Translations under genes and position numbers: made by a program
Shown here: piece by piece, positions 8,050 through 19,689 of the stretch
Layout of the letters: every line of letters starts with the position of its first letter
Position numbering within the stretch: position 1 is the first letter of the stretch
Notes under the pieces: generated by a model
Databases searched by the model: none
Seen by the model: the letters and a program-made list of their open reading frames with translations, nothing else
What the model was told of the DNA's origin: nothing
NCBI RefSeq assembly: GCF_020667845.1
Contig: NZ_JAFMPQ010000005.1
Span: 1 to 64,000 of the forward strand
DNA length: 64,000 nt
Direction: 5' to 3'
Source of the DNA: Cognatishimia sp. F0-27
GTDB taxonomy: Bacteria > Pseudomonadota > Alphaproteobacteria > Rhodobacterales > Rhodobacteraceae

Positions 8050-8979
8050 TCAGTCGGTGTCGCGCGCGAGCGGGTGGTGGTCCAGCACCAGTTCGCGCAG
8101 GCGTGCATCGAGCACATGGGTGTAGATTTCCGTGGTTGCCACGTCCGCGTGACCGAGGAGGGTCTGGATCGCGCGCAGGTCCGCCCCATTGGCGAGCAGA
8201 TGCGTGGCAAAGGCATGGCGTAATGTGTGTGGCGTGACCTTTTCCGGTGACACGCCGGCGCGGACCGCAAATTCCTTGATCAGCAGGTAGAAGGCGTGCC
8301 GCGTCAGATGGCCGGCCTTGCCGCGCGACGGAAACAGAAAGGGCGAGGCGGGCCGGCCTTCGGCCCGATGAGCCTCCGCCGCCGCGTCCAGATGTCCGAG
8401 CCAGTCCGCAAGGGCGGTCCGTGCCGGAGGGGACAGAGGCACCATGCGCTCCTTGCCGCCTTTGCCGCGGATCAGCAACATGCGCGGATCGCCGCGTGCG
8501 GCAGCGACCGGAAGCGAGACAAGCTCGGTGACCCGCATGCCCGTCGCATAAAGCAGCTGCATGAGGCAGGCATTGCGCATCCGATCCGCAGGCGAGCGCC
8601 CATGCGCGGCCCCGGCGGCGAGCAGCCGGTCGACCTCTTCCTCGCTGAGGGTTTTCGGCAGGCGTTTGTCCCGGCCGGGCCCTGCGATCTGCACGGCGGG
8701 ATTGTCGGTCCGCAACCCTTCTTCGAAGGCAAAGCGATAGAGCTGCTTGATCGCGGAAAGGCGGCGGGCGCGGGTCGCCTTGGACAGCCCCTCGGCATCG
8801 CATTGGATGAGATAGGCTTCGAGGTCGGCCCGTTGGGCATCGGAAAAATCACGGTCGCGCCCGGCCAGCCAATGGCGCGCGTGGTCAAGATCGCGCTGAT
8901 AGGCGGCCAGAGTGTTTGCGGCCGCCCCGCGTTCAGCGGCAATCGCGTCCAGAAAACCGGAGATCCAGCGCCCGCTCAT
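8050..8979 (-). CDS. xerD: site-specific tyrosine recombinase XerD
   Basis: A 309-residue tyrosine recombinase with a SAM-like N-terminal core-binding domain and a C-terminal catalytic domain. All catalytic residues are visible: Arg in ATGMRVTEL, Lys in GKGGKER, His-x-x-Arg in HTLRHAFATH, His in LGHADVATTEIY, and the nucleophile Tyr in IYTHV. With XerC it resolves chromosome dimers at dif. The start at 8979 gives the usual family length; in-frame starts up to 9060 would add an atypical extension and run into the neighbouring gene. It lies 3' of the secreted-protein gene on the same strand and may be co-transcribed with it. Confidence 0.93.
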   Translation of the reverse strand: MSGRWISGFLDAIAAERGAAANTLAAYQRDLDHARHWLAGRDRDFSDAQRADLEAYLIQCDAEGLSKATRARRLSAIKQLYRFAFEEGLRTDNPAVQIAGPGRDKRLPKTLSEEEVDRLLAAGAAHGRSPADRMRNACLMQLLYATGMRVTELVSLPVAAARGDPRMLLIRGKGGKERMVPLSPPARTALADWLGHLDAAAEAHRAEGRPASPFLFPSRGKAGHLTRHAFYLLIKEFAVRAGVSPEKVTPHTLRHAFATHLLANGADLRAIQTLLGHADVATTEIYTHVLDARLRELVLDHHPLARDTD

Positions 8980-9034
8980 CGCCCTGGCCCTGCAACAAGG
9001 CGCCGCGCGGGAGACATGGGCATGTCGTCGCGGC

Positions 9035-10525
9035 TCATCTTCGCGCCCTTTCGGCATCAAGCACCATCAACTGCAACGCGGTACGCCGCGCCGCATCCTC
9101 AAGCCCCACCGCGCGCAGCGTCGCGAGCCCATCGGTGAGGTCCTGACCGTTTCCTTCCGCTCCGCTGCTCACAAGCGCCATGGCGCGCAGGATTACCTCG
9201 CCCAGCCGACCGTCCGCGCGCTTCGCGACAAGGCTGTCGGGCGGGGTCGCGCCGGAAAACGCCCGCGCCACCGCGGCGGCATGGGGCAGGGTGCCGGGGG
9301 CCTCCGGTGCAGCGCCGCGGGCAATCGCAGTCAGAAACCGCACCTCGGGGTCGGTGCCGTCGAGGCTGATGGCGAGGCTCTCGTAGGCGGTTGACAGGAA
9401 CGCGGCCTGTCGTGCGATCCGACCGGCGCGCCCGTCGAGATCGAGCGCCACCAGATCGGTGGCAAAGAGCTCTGCAACAGGCACCAGAAGTCCCTGTGAC
9501 GCCATCTGCGGCCAGAGCCGAATAAGCGCCTGTTCCACGGTGCCGGGCGTGCCCCGCTCCAGCGCGCGTTCGAGCGCCTGCAAGGCGCGCACCCGGTCCC
9601 AGACGCCCCCGGACGCGGCAGGCTTGCGCAGCGTATAAAGCCCCAGGAGCCGGTTGGGCGGCAGGGCACCGGCGCGGGCCAAACGCTCGGCAGCCTCGAT
9701 CTGCGCGCGCCAGCCATTGTCGCCAGTCAGGTCGAGCACGGAGAATTTCAGCGGCAGCGGTGCTGTCGGCAATGGCTCGCCCAGCGCCTCGAATAACCGG
9801 AATTCCAGCGGCGTGGGGCGCACGGGCGGCAGGATCGGTGCCCTGATCTCATGCAGCTCCCCGTCAAGAAACCGTTCCAGCAGGTCGATCCGGCGCGCCG
9901 GGATGGTGCCCAGTGTTGCCGCGGTCTGCACGATCAACGCCGCCCGCGGCCAATCCCCCGAGCGGGCAATACAGAACACCTGAAGCGCCGTGTCCCGCGA
10001 GAGCGCCGGCGCGCGTTCAAGCGCGGCACAGGGCGCGTCCGAACGGCCCAGCAGCAGGTTCACATCGGCCCAGGGACGGAAGAGTTCGGTGGAGCGGTGC
10101 CCGGCAATCTGCAGCAGCGCCTGCGCCTCTTCGATGAACCCGGCGCCCATGAGCCGATCGAGCCGGGCTGCGAGATGCCGGTCCGCGGCCTCCCCGCCCG
10201 CCGGAGCATCGGCCTCGGCCAGCATCAGCACGCGCATGAGATCGCGCAAGGCGGGCACCGCCGGTTGAACCGCAAGGATCAGGTCACGCAACGCTTCGGG
10301 ATCAGAGCCCTGCCAGAGCGAGACCGGCAGCCCTGTCATCCGGCTCGGCAGCAGCCCCGCCGAGGCCACATCGATCTCTTCCAGTGGCAGGCTCTCGACG
10401 GGAGGCACGGTGGCGCTGCCTGCCACCGGGGCGCGCCCCGGGTCTGTCAGACCGGTCTGCGCCAGGGCCGTGGTGGCTTGCCCGCACAGAAGTGCTGCGG
10501 TTATGAAGAGGAGGTCAATTCGCAT
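9035..10525 (-). CDS. secreted hypothetical protein, alpha-helical, next to xerD
   Basis: A 496-residue protein with a clear Sec signal peptide (MRIDLLFITAALLCGQATTALAQ, cleavage near residue 23), then a long Ala/Leu/Arg-rich sequence that looks like stacked helices. There is no motif I can name. A tetratricopeptide-like periplasmic solenoid is possible but not shown. ATG 10525 is chosen because it yields the signal peptide; a longer frame to 10609 does not. The first bases overlap the end of the small membrane protein gene (10515-10664), which suggests translational coupling. The arrangement xerD, this gene, aroK/aroB recurs in Rhodobacteraceae as far as I recall. Confidence 0.75.
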   Translation of the reverse strand: MRIDLLFITAALLCGQATTALAQTGLTDPGRAPVAGSATVPPVESLPLEEIDVASAGLLPSRMTGLPVSLWQGSDPEALRDLILAVQPAVPALRDLMRVLMLAEADAPAGGEAADRHLAARLDRLMGAGFIEEAQALLQIAGHRSTELFRPWADVNLLLGRSDAPCAALERAPALSRDTALQVFCIARSGDWPRAALIVQTAATLGTIPARRIDLLERFLDGELHEIRAPILPPVRPTPLEFRLFEALGEPLPTAPLPLKFSVLDLTGDNGWRAQIEAAERLARAGALPPNRLLGLYTLRKPAASGGVWDRVRALQALERALERGTPGTVEQALIRLWPQMASQGLLVPVAELFATDLVALDLDGRAGRIARQAAFLSTAYESLAISLDGTDPEVRFLTAIARGAAPEAPGTLPHAAAVARAFSGATPPDSLVAKRADGRLGEVILRAMALVSSGAEGNGQDLTDGLATLRAVGLEDAARRTALQLMVLDAERARR

Positions 10526-10664
10526 CGAGTTCCACGGGCTGACGAATCTCGGTCTGCGGCGGAGAGAAGTCGACCCCGAAGAACGGACCGATATAGGCAT
10601 AGGCGACAAGGGCGATACCGCCCAGGACAGCCAGATAAAACAACCACTTGATGATACGCCCCAT
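10515..10664 (-). CDS. 49-residue single-span membrane protein
   Basis: A short gene encoding MGRIIKWLFYLAVLGG followed by more hydrophobic residues, giving one membrane helix at about residues 5-27. A short tail ends in PPQTEIRQPVELDAN. AGGA about 8 bases before ATG 10664 is a good ribosome-binding site. Its stop overlaps the start of the secreted-protein gene by 11 bases, so the two are likely one operon, divergent from aroK. Function unknown; it could assist or anchor the secreted protein. Confidence 0.72.
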   Translation of the reverse strand: MGRIIKWLFYLAVLGGIALVAYAYIGPFFGVDFSPPQTEIRQPVELDAN

Positions 10665-10745
10665 GACCCGATCCTGCTCGCCTGACTGCTTTTCGCGACT
10701 TATACCTAGCCTTTTTGGCCGGTTCACGTCATTCACGCAACTTGT

Positions 10746-11336
10746 ATGACGAATGGGCAGCATATGGCCGACGCGAAACGGCACAATCGGGCAACGCTTC
10801 ACAAAACCGTGGTCATGGTCGGTATGATGGGCGCGGGAAAAACCGCCGTCGGGCGCACGCTGGCCGCCCGCCTTGGCGTGCCGTTTCGGGATAGCGACCA
10901 CGCCATCGAAGAAGCCGCCGACCGGACCATTGCAGAAATCTTTGCGCGGGATGGCGAGCCGTTCTTCCGCCGCAAAGAAACACAGGTGATCGAACGCCTG
11001 CTGAACGGGCCACCCTGTGTGCTCTCGACAGGGGGCGGCGCCTTCATGAACGCGAATAACCGGACGATGATCTCGGCGGCGGGGGTTTCGGTCTGGCTTG
11101 ACGCGTCGCTCGATCTGCTCTGGAGCCGCGTGCGGCACAAGGACACGCGACCGCTTTTGCGCGGGGCCGACCCCTATGGAACCCTGCAGGCGCTCTATGA
11201 ACAGCGCGTGCCGGTCTACGCGCTCGCCGATATTGCCGTGCGCTCCGAGCCGGGACTGAGCCTCGAACAAATGGCCATACGGGTGGCCGAACAGCTTGCC
11301 GATCGCCGCCCTGACGTATTGGAACCCACCCGATGA
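10746..11336 (+). CDS. aroK: shikimate kinase
   Basis: Phosphorylates shikimate with ATP to shikimate 3-phosphate in aromatic amino acid synthesis. The 196-residue protein has the P-loop GMMGAGKT at residues 26-33, the shikimate-binding DSD near residue 50, FFRRKE, and STGGGAFM, all diagnostic. The lid Arg lies in TRPLL. ATG 10746 or ATG 10764 may be the start; neither has a strong Shine-Dalgarno. The stop overlaps the aroB start by 4 bases (ATGA), so the two genes are translationally coupled. Confidence 0.95.
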   Translation: MTNGQHMADAKRHNRATLHKTVVMVGMMGAGKTAVGRTLAARLGVPFRDSDHAIEEAADRTIAEIFARDGEPFFRRKETQVIERLLNGPPCVLSTGGGAFMNANNRTMISAAGVSVWLDASLDLLWSRVRHKDTRPLLRGADPYGTLQALYEQRVPVYALADIAVRSEPGLSLEQMAIRVAEQLADRRPDVLEPTR

Positions 11337-12484
11337 CACGCGATGCCGCCCCCTCCTTCACAGCACCGTCGGCAGAGTCGATCCGCACGGTTCCCGTTCC
11401 TTTGCCGGGGCGTGCCTATGACGTGCGCATCGGTGCGGGTCTGCTCGACCGGGCGGGTACCGAGATCGCGCCGCTTCTGGCGCGGCCGCGCGTGGCCATC
11501 GTCAGCGACGCGCATGTGGCCGGTCTGCATCTTGAGACCCTGCGTGACGCGCTCGCGGCGGCCGGGATCGCGTCCGACGCGCTCACCCTGCCGCCCGGGG
11601 AAGCGACAAAGAGCTGGCGTTGTCTCGAAGAAGTCTCTGCCTTCCTGCTCGAGTCCAGGGTCGAGCGCCGCGATGTCGTGATCGCGCTCGGCGGCGGCGT
11701 GATCGGCGATCTCGTGGGATTTGCCGCGGCGATCCTGCGGCGCGGCGTGCGCTTTGTTCAGATCCCGACCTCGCTTTTGGCCCAGGTGGACAGCTCGGTG
11801 GGCGGCAAGACCGGGATCAACACGGTCCATGGCAAGAACCTGATCGGGGCCTTTCACCAGCCCTCCCTGGTCCTCGCCGACATTGCCATGCTCGACACGC
11901 TGACGCCGCGCGATTTTCTGGCGGGCTATGGTGAGGTGGTTAAGTACGGGCTTCTGGGCGATGCGGCCTTCTTTGACTGGCTGGAAGAGCATGGCGCCGC
12001 CGCGGCAGCCGGCGATCGTGCGGCGCGCCTGCGCGCGGTGGAAAGGTCGGTGCAAATGAAAGCGGAGATTGTTTTGCGCGACGAGACCGAGCAGGGGGAC
12101 CGGGCGCTCCTGAACCTTGGGCATACGTTCTGTCATGCCTTGGAGGCAGCGACGGGCTATTCGGACCGGTTGTTGCATGGCGAGGGCGTGGCCATCGGGT
12201 GCGCCCTTGCTTTCGAACTCTCCGCGCGCCTCGGTCTGTGTCCACAGGAGGAGCCAAGCCGCGTGCGCGCGCATCTGAAGGCGATGGGGATGAAAACCGA
12301 CCTTGCGGACATTCCCGGCGATCTGCCTGCCGCAGACGCGCTCCTGGACCTGATGGGCCAGGACAAGAAGGTGATCGATGGCAGGTTGCGGTTCGTTCTC
12401 GCGCGGGGCATTGGCCAGGCCTTCGTCACATCCGACGTGCCGGGCGACGCGGTGCTTGATCTTCTGCGTGACCGCCTGCCCTGA
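11333..12484 (+). CDS. aroB: 3-dehydroquinate synthase
   Basis: A 383-residue enzyme that converts DAHP to 3-dehydroquinate with NAD and a divalent metal, the second step of the shikimate pathway. Recognisable features are the NAD-binding GGGVIGDLVGFAAA, the segment SSVGGKTGIN, the LGHTFCHALE metal-ligand motif and the HGEGVAIGCALA motif. Length is normal. It overlaps aroK by 4 bases and is followed by a hairpin and a repeat element before the convergent ureohydrolase gene. Confidence 0.96.
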   Translation: MTRDAAPSFTAPSAESIRTVPVPLPGRAYDVRIGAGLLDRAGTEIAPLLARPRVAIVSDAHVAGLHLETLRDALAAAGIASDALTLPPGEATKSWRCLEEVSAFLLESRVERRDVVIALGGGVIGDLVGFAAAILRRGVRFVQIPTSLLAQVDSSVGGKTGINTVHGKNLIGAFHQPSLVLADIAMLDTLTPRDFLAGYGEVVKYGLLGDAAFFDWLEEHGAAAAAGDRAARLRAVERSVQMKAEIVLRDETEQGDRALLNLGHTFCHALEAATGYSDRLLHGEGVAIGCALAFELSARLGLCPQEEPSRVRAHLKAMGMKTDLADIPGDLPAADALLDLMGQDKKVIDGRLRFVLARGIGQAFVTSDVPGDAVLDLLRDRLP

Positions 12485-12488
12485 TTTG

Positions 12489-12524
12489 CCCGCTTTGCCG
12501 CCCAAGCGGTGGCGGGTTTCTTCT
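12489..12524 (+). terminator. probable aroB terminator
   Basis: A GC-rich imperfect stem (CCCGC...GCCGC paired with GCGGT...GCGGG) followed by TTTCTTC starts a few bases after the aroB stop. The stem has a bulge, so the call is moderate. Confidence 0.4.
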
Positions 12525-12527
12525 GTC

Positions 12528-12585
12528 GCGAAATACTCCGGGGGAGTCCTTGGCTTGCCAAGGACGGGGGCAGGGCCCCCGCAAC
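12528..12585. repeat. REP-like palindromic intergenic element
   Basis: GCGAAATACTCCGGGGGAG is followed by a perfect hairpin (GTCCTTGG-CTTG-CCAAGGAC, 12546-12565) and a second perfect hairpin (GGGGGC-AGG-GCCCCC, 12566-12580). Elements beginning GAAATACTCCGGGGG and ending in a GGGGGC/GCCCCC palindrome are, from memory, common between genes in Rhodobacteraceae. Only one copy was noticed in this window. Confidence 0.5.
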
Positions 12586-12625
12586 CCGTGCCCCGAGGCG
12601 CAGGCGCGCGAACGGCGGGCGCCCG

Positions 12626-13582
12626 TCAAGACGTATTGGCTCTGGCGTGGAAAACAAAGCCGAGAAGGTTCATCAAAAGCTGGGCCGCCAGCACCGATGT
12701 CGATCCGGTCGGGTCATAGTCCGGGGCCACCTCCACAAGGTCGATCCCGACCACCGCGTGCTGCGCCGCAACGATCTGCAAGAGTTCAAGCACCTCGTAA
12801 TACTGAAACCCGCCATGAGACGGCGTGCCGGTGCCCGGCGCGATGGACGGGCAGAAGGCATCGATATCGATGGTGATGTAGACCGGGGCGCCCTTCGGCA
12901 GGCGCCGTGCGGTGGCCTCGACCCCGAGCGCCCGCATTTGCCGCACCGACAGGATGTCCGAGCCCATCCGGCGCGCATCGTCATATCCCTCCTTCGCGGT
13001 GGAGGAGACATTGCGGATACCAACCTGGGTCAGCCCGGTCACCCAGGGTTTTTCCGCCGCGCGGCGCATCGGGTTGCCGTGCCCTCGGGTCACGCCGTGG
13101 CGTTCATCGACAAAATCGAGATGCGCATCGATCTGCAGCACATGGAAGGGGGCCTTTCCTTCGAAAGCCTCGATGCAGGGAATGTTGACCGAGTGATCGC
13201 CGCCGATCACCACCGGCAAGGCACCCGCCGCCAGCGCCGCCTCGACCCCCGCACGGATATTGGCATGGCTCTGGACGGTGTCGGTATGCACGATATCGGC
13301 GTCGCCCATATCGACGATCCGCACGTCTTCGCCAAGATAGGTGACATCGTCCTCGTGATCGTAGGCGCCGGCATGACCAAAGCTGAACAGGGTCGAGGCT
13401 TCGCGCACCCCGCGCGGGCCAAAGCGGGCGCCGGCGCGCCATTGTGTGCCCGCATCGAAGGGCGCGCCAAGGATGGCGGCATCGGCGTCGATCATGCTCC
13501 AGTCCGACACGTGCGGCTTTTTCGCAAAGGTGCAGATGCCGGTGAAGGGCAGGTTCAACCGTCCGGTGGCATAGCCATGCAT
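12626..13582 (-). CDS. speB: agmatinase-family ureohydrolase
   Basis: A 318-residue manganese ureohydrolase. Metal-binding motifs are present in order: [19 protein letters not shown] and [23 protein letters not shown]. Agmatinase hydrolyses agmatine to putrescine and urea. The DIDAFCPS version and the substrate-loop residues also allow a guanidinobutyrase or related activity, so the exact substrate is open. Length fits the family. It is convergent with aroB and its start lies about 200 bp upstream of the divergent DM13 gene. No other polyamine gene is adjacent. Confidence 0.85.
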   Translation of the reverse strand: MHGYATGRLNLPFTGICTFAKKPHVSDWSMIDADAAILGAPFDAGTQWRAGARFGPRGVREASTLFSFGHAGAYDHEDDVTYLGEDVRIVDMGDADIVHTDTVQSHANIRAGVEAALAAGALPVVIGGDHSVNIPCIEAFEGKAPFHVLQIDAHLDFVDERHGVTRGHGNPMRRAAEKPWVTGLTQVGIRNVSSTAKEGYDDARRMGSDILSVRQMRALGVEATARRLPKGAPVYITIDIDAFCPSIAPGTGTPSHGGFQYYEVLELLQIVAAQHAVVGIDLVEVAPDYDPTGSTSVLAAQLLMNLLGFVFHARANTS

Positions 13583-13778
13583 GACAGGCTCCTTGTTTCT
13601 GGGATGTCAGGGCGCGCTGGGACGCGCCGCGGCCCAGATGACACCAAAAGCCCGCCCCGTGCAAACCGGTGACACCCCCAGGGCCATGCAGGAGCATGTG
13701 GCAGGCGGTCTGTCCGGTCTGGTGCCGCGCGCCGCATTCTGGCAGTCTTGCGTCATCACCGCAGGAAAGGGGTCCTCC

Positions 13779-14252
13779 ATGCGCAAGCTCATCCTCGCCC
13801 TCGTCACGCATGGCGCCGCGCTTGCCGTTGGCTTCGGGCTCGGCGTCTATTTCCTTCCGATCCTGACCGCGCCGGCCTCGCCGGACGCCGCGATGCTGGA
13901 AAGCCGGGCGCAGAACGCAAGTTTCACCGCAGCGTTGACCCGCGATCTCCGGGGCAGCGATTTCCTGCATTGGGGAGAAGGAACGATCAGCATCACCGAT
14001 GGTCAGATCGTTCATATGGGTGCGCTCGCGCCGGGGCCGGATTACAAGCTCTACCTCGTCGACAGCTTCGTCGAACACGAGGACGAATTCCTCCCGATCA
14101 AGGATCGCGCGCAACTGATCGGTGATGTGGACAGCTTCGGCGGCTTCCTGCTCGACATTCCCGAGGGCGTCGACGTGACGCGATACACCACTGCCGTGAT
14201 CTGGTGCGAGGCGTTTTCCGAGTTCATCACGGCGGGTCAATACCGCCAATAG
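13779..14252 (+). CDS. DM13-domain membrane-anchored or secreted protein
   Basis: A 157-residue protein with an N-terminal hydrophobic segment (about residues 3-27) acting as signal or anchor. The rest matches the DM13 fold: [41 protein letters not shown] and the conserved [11 protein letters not shown] with its cysteine. DM13 domains are proposed to take part in redox or electron transfer at the cell surface. AGGAAAGGGG at 13762-13771 sets the start at 13779. In-frame upstream starts are rejected because they give no signal peptide. Role in this organism unknown. Confidence 0.82.
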   Translation: MRKLILALVTHGAALAVGFGLGVYFLPILTAPASPDAAMLESRAQNASFTAALTRDLRGSDFLHWGEGTISITDGQIVHMGALAPGPDYKLYLVDSFVEHEDEFLPIKDRAQLIGDVDSFGGFLLDIPEGVDVTRYTTAVIWCEAFSEFITAGQYRQ

Positions 14253-15978
<1,726 letters not shown>

Positions 15979-15985
15979 CCCGAGG

Positions 15986-17143
15986 ATGACACCGGGCGCG
16001 CGCGTTCAGGCGGCAATCGAGGTGCTCGACCGCGTCGCTTCCGGAGAGGCGGCGGAAAAGGCGCTTCTGTCCTGGGCGCGCAATGCCCGCTACGCCGGGT
16101 CGAAGGACCGCGCGGCGGTGCGCGACCACGTCTTCGACTGCTTGCGGCGATGGCGGAGCGTGGCGGCGGTGGGCGGTGGCGAAACCGGCCGCGCGCGGAT
16201 GGTCGGGCTGGTGCGCCAACAGCGGATTGCACCGGAAACGCTCTTTACCGGCGAGGGGCATGCGCCTGCCGTGCTCACGGATGCCGAGCGCATGGCGGGA
16301 CGCCAGCCGACCGAAAACGAAGCCCTCGACTTGCCGGACTGGATCCAACCGCTTTGGGCGGACAGTCTTGCCGATCGGGGCGCGCGCGTTGCGGAGGTCC
16401 TCAGGCACCGGGCGGACGTCTTCCTGCGCGTCAATCTGTTGAAACAGACCCGCGACCGCGCGCAGGCTTCGCTTCGAACCGAAGGGATCGAAACGGCGCC
16501 CGTCGCCGGCAACGAGACCGCCTTGCGCGTGACGGAAAACGCGCGCCGGGTGCAGCAAAGCGAGGCGTTCCGGTCGGGCTGGGTGGAGCTTCAGGATGCC
16601 GCGAGCCAGGCGGTGGTGGCGCATTTGCCGCTCGGTCCGGGACAGCGTGTGCTCGATTATTGTGCAGGGGGCGGCGGCAAGGCTCTGGCGATGGCGGCCC
16701 TGACAGGGGGCCGGATAGACGCGCATGACAGCGCGATGGGCCGTATGTCGGATCTTCCGGAACGGGCAAAGCGGGCGGGCGCGCAGATCGAGCGGATTGC
16801 CAAACCTTCGGGGCTTTACGATCTGGTTCTCGCCGATGTGCCGTGTTCCGGCAGTGGCGCCTGGCGGCGGGCGCCCGAAGGCAAATGGCGCATGTCACCC
16901 GAGCGGCTCGACAGGTTGGTTGAAACCCAGCGCGCCATCGTTGACGCTTGTCTGCGGCATGTCGCTCCCGGTGGCACTTTCGCCTATGCGACCTGTTCGG
17001 TGCTGGCGTGCGAGAACGCGAATCAGGTCAACTGGATCTCCAGCCGATTTCCAGAACTCGCACCGGCCACGGTCGCGCAGTTTGAACCGGGATGTGACGG
17101 TGATGGGCTTTTTGTTGCTTGCTTCACGCGTGAAAATCTCTGA
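15986..17143 (+). CDS. RsmB/NOP family RNA cytosine-C5 methyltransferase
   Basis: A 385-residue SAM-dependent RNA m5C methyltransferase. The SAM-binding motif is VLDYCAGGGGK. Two catalytic cysteines are visible in DVPCSGSGAWRR (motif IV) and ATCSVLACENANQV (motif VI). An N-terminal helical region of about 140 residues resembles the NusB-like part of RsmB (16S rRNA m5C967). Assignment to RsmB itself is likely but not certain, since other NOP-type enzymes share the core. It follows guaB by 7 bases and precedes the cckA promoter region. Confidence 0.87.
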   Translation: MTPGARVQAAIEVLDRVASGEAAEKALLSWARNARYAGSKDRAAVRDHVFDCLRRWRSVAAVGGGETGRARMVGLVRQQRIAPETLFTGEGHAPAVLTDAERMAGRQPTENEALDLPDWIQPLWADSLADRGARVAEVLRHRADVFLRVNLLKQTRDRAQASLRTEGIETAPVAGNETALRVTENARRVQQSEAFRSGWVELQDAASQAVVAHLPLGPGQRVLDYCAGGGGKALAMAALTGGRIDAHDSAMGRMSDLPERAKRAGAQIERIAKPSGLYDLVLADVPCSGSGAWRRAPEGKWRMSPERLDRLVETQRAIVDACLRHVAPGGTFAYATCSVLACENANQVNWISSRFPELAPATVAQFEPGCDGDGLFVACFTRENL

Positions 17144-17174
17144 GAGTGCAACTCTAGGCTGTAATTTTCGATAG

Positions 17175-17189
17175 TTAACCCGCGCTTAA
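17175..17189. promoter_or_regulatory. CtrA binding site (TTAA-N7-TTAA) before cckA
   Basis: TTAA at 17175-17178, seven bases (CCCGCGC) and TTAA at 17186-17189 give a perfect match to the CtrA consensus established in Caulobacter and used across alphaproteobacteria. It ends 47 bases before the cckA start codon. Because CckA activates CtrA, this site would close a feedback loop. Binding is not shown. Confidence 0.65.
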
Positions 17190-17236
17190 TACCAACCGGA
17201 TGTTATGCAAGGGAGAGTCTATTTGCGGAGACCGCT

Positions 17237-19534
17237 GTGACCACGGGTTCCCACTTCGGCGTGTTTGGCGCCGGCCTTCCCTTGCGCCTTGCGTTGAGCC
17301 TGACCTTGTTGTCGGGCGCAGCGTTTTTCCTTGCGCTTACGATGCCGGAAAGCGGCCTGCGGCTGGCCATGTTGAGCGCGGGCGGATTGGTTGGTGCGGT
17401 GGGGATCGGGATGGCCGTTGCGATTGGGCTGCGTGAGGCGTCACAGCGCTGGCAGGCGACCTTGTTGGCGCGCACGCTGGAAAAGGACCCCTCTTATTGC
17501 TTTGTCTGCGCCCGCGATGGCACGATTCGCTCGGCCAATCTTGCGGCGCGCAGACGTTTCGACACCGAGTCTGGCGAAACGCTTTCAGAGGCATTGCGGG
17601 ATCTTTTTGCGAGCGCAGAGGGCGTGGTGTGGCGGCTTTTGCAACGCGCTCTGCAAGAGGGCAGCGCACTTGAGGATATCACCAGCCACGCCGAAGGCGT
17701 GCGGGTGCATGTCCTTGCCCTGTCCGACAATCTGTCGGTCTGGCGTCTCGAAACCGACGCCATCCGCGGGCAAGGGGTGCGACGCGAGGATGTTCCCACG
17801 CTGTCGGTCGGGCGCAATGGCGTGATCCTTTACATGAATGCCACTGCGCGCGATATCATCGGTCGCCGGGCGCGGACCGTGGAAGAGATCATCGAGGATA
17901 CGCCCCTGCGTGCGGGCAGTGTTCACCGTCTGATCACCCGGGAAGGGTTTCGCAGGGCGCTTGTCCAGATGCGTGACACGGGGGCCGGACGCAAGGATCT
18001 GACACTCTCTCTCATCGCTGACAACGAGGAAGGCCACGCGAAGTCACGCGAAGACAGTGGGTTTGATACATTGCCGGTGCCCTTGATCAAGGTCGCCCCC
18101 GACGGGCGATTGTTGCGCGCCAATCCGGAGGCGACCCGGCTGCTTGGCCTCGAAGGGGCAGAGGATCGCAACCTGTCCGAATACATGGAAGGTCTTGGAC
18201 GGGCACTGACCGACTGGCTGCGCGAAGCCGCCGAAGGGCGGATGCCGCATCGCTCGGAGTTTCTGCGTCTGACGCGCAGTGACCGCGAGGTCTTCGTTCA
18301 GGTAACCTTAAGCCGCGTCACCGAAGACGGCCAGCCGGTCTTGCTCGCCGTTCTGAATGACGCGACCGAACTCAAGACTCTCGAAACGCAGTTTGCACAA
18401 AGCCAGAAAATGCAGGCCATCGGTCAGCTTGCGGGCGGGGTGGCCCATGATTTCAACAACCTCCTGACGGCGATTTCGGGCCATTGCGACTTGATGCTCT
18501 TGCGCCACGATCAGGGCGATCCCGACTATGGCGATCTGGTTCAAATCAACCAGAATGCAAACCGGGCCGCCGCGCTTGTCGGGCAGCTTCTGGCGTTTTC
18601 ACGCAAGCAGACCATGCGGCTCGAAATCCTCGATCTGCGCGACACGCTCTCGGATCTGACCCATCTGCTCAATCGGCTGGTCGGTGAAAAGATGCGCCTG
18701 ACGCTGCGCCACGATCCGATCCTACCGCCGATTCGGGGAGATCGACGGCAGCTCGAACAGGTGATGATGAACTTGGTTGTCAATGCACGCGACGCCATGC
18801 CCGACGGTGGAGAGATCCTGATCGAAACCGAACGGCGTGTCCTCCGAGAGAAGCTGGAACGCGGTCGCTTCGCCGTTCCTCCGGGAACATATGTCTGTGT
18901 GCGTGTCATCGATCAGGGGCATGGCATCCCACCAGACAAGATTGAAAAGGTTTTTGAGCCGTTTTTCACAACCAAGAACACTGGCGAAGGGACCGGTCTG
19001 GGTCTTTCAACGGTTTATGGAATCGTAAAGCAGTCCGGGGGTTACGTGTTTGTGGACAGCACGCTGGGGCAGGGAACCCAGTTTACGCTCTTGCTCCCGG
19101 CGCATGAACATCAAGCCGAGGACCGAAAGGAGCCTGTTCCGGTCACACCGCGCAAGCTGCCCGACAAAGGATCCGGCGTGGTTCTTCTGGTGGAAGACGA
19201 GGCGCCTGTCCGTGCTTTTGCGGCGCGCGCCTTGCGGTTGCGCGGATACACCGTGGTCGAGGCTGAGACGGCTGAAGATGCGCTCCTGCTACTTGAGGAC
19301 GAGAAGATGGCGGTGGATGTGTTTGTCACCGATGTCGTGATGCCCGGGATGGACGGGCCGACTTGGGTGCGAAAAGCGCGGGAGCGCCGCCCCGATGTGA
19401 GCGTTGTTTTCGTCTCCGGTTATGCAGAAGACGCTTTTGGCGAAGGCCAGGACACGATTCCGAATTCCGTGTTCTTGCCCAAGCCGTTCTCTCTGAATGA
19501 CCTAACGGAAACAGTGCATCAGCAAATCAACTGA
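17237..19534 (+). CDS. cckA: cell-cycle hybrid histidine kinase CckA
   Basis: A 765-residue hybrid kinase that in alphaproteobacteria controls the master regulator CtrA through the phosphotransferase ChpT. Two membrane helices lie at about residues 15-36 and 42-64. PAS-like domains follow (about 75-380). The phosphoacceptor is [13 protein letters not shown] with His404. The ATPase domain has [17 protein letters not shown] and [15 protein letters not shown]-terminal receiver carries the phosphoacceptor Asp699 in [11 protein letters not shown]. Architecture and length match CckA. The start is GTG 17237 with GGAG at 17227-17230. In Rhodobacteraceae the CckA-ChpT-CtrA pathway mainly controls motility, gene transfer agents and related traits. 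Confidence 0.94.
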   Translation: MTTGSHFGVFGAGLPLRLALSLTLLSGAAFFLALTMPESGLRLAMLSAGGLVGAVGIGMAVAIGLREASQRWQATLLARTLEKDPSYCFVCARDGTIRSANLAARRRFDTESGETLSEALRDLFASAEGVVWRLLQRALQEGSALEDITSHAEGVRVHVLALSDNLSVWRLETDAIRGQGVRREDVPTLSVGRNGVILYMNATARDIIGRRARTVEEIIEDTPLRAGSVHRLITREGFRRALVQMRDTGAGRKDLTLSLIADNEEGHAKSREDSGFDTLPVPLIKVAPDGRLLRANPEATRLLGLEGAEDRNLSEYMEGLGRALTDWLREAAEGRMPHRSEFLRLTRSDREVFVQVTLSRVTEDGQPVLLAVLNDATELKTLETQFAQSQKMQAIGQLAGGVAHDFNNLLTAISGHCDLMLLRHDQGDPDYGDLVQINQNANRAAALVGQLLAFSRKQTMRLEILDLRDTLSDLTHLLNRLVGEKMRLTLRHDPILPPIRGDRRQLEQVMMNLVVNARDAMPDGGEILIETERRVLREKLERGRFAVPPGTYVCVRVIDQGHGIPPDKIEKVFEPFFTTKNTGEGTGLGLSTVYGIVKQSGGYVFVDSTLGQGTQFTLLLPAHEHQAEDRKEPVPVTPRKLPDKGSGVVLLVEDEAPVRAFAARALRLRGYTVVEAETAEDALLLLEDEKMAVDVFVTDVVMPGMDGPTWVRKARERRPDVSVVFVSGYAEDAFGEGQDTIPNSVFLPKPFSLNDLTETVHQQIN

Positions 19535-19689
19535 TCTCTCTGGCACGACAGAGGCACGCCATTTTCTCGCTCGCAAACAGGACATCTTTCGTTGGACCTG
19601 CCCGGGTTTGATGCGTCTGCCTCGAACGCAATGACTGCACCCAAGGAGACGAACGTCAGGGCTGAAACAATAGGACAAATCCCAACAAC

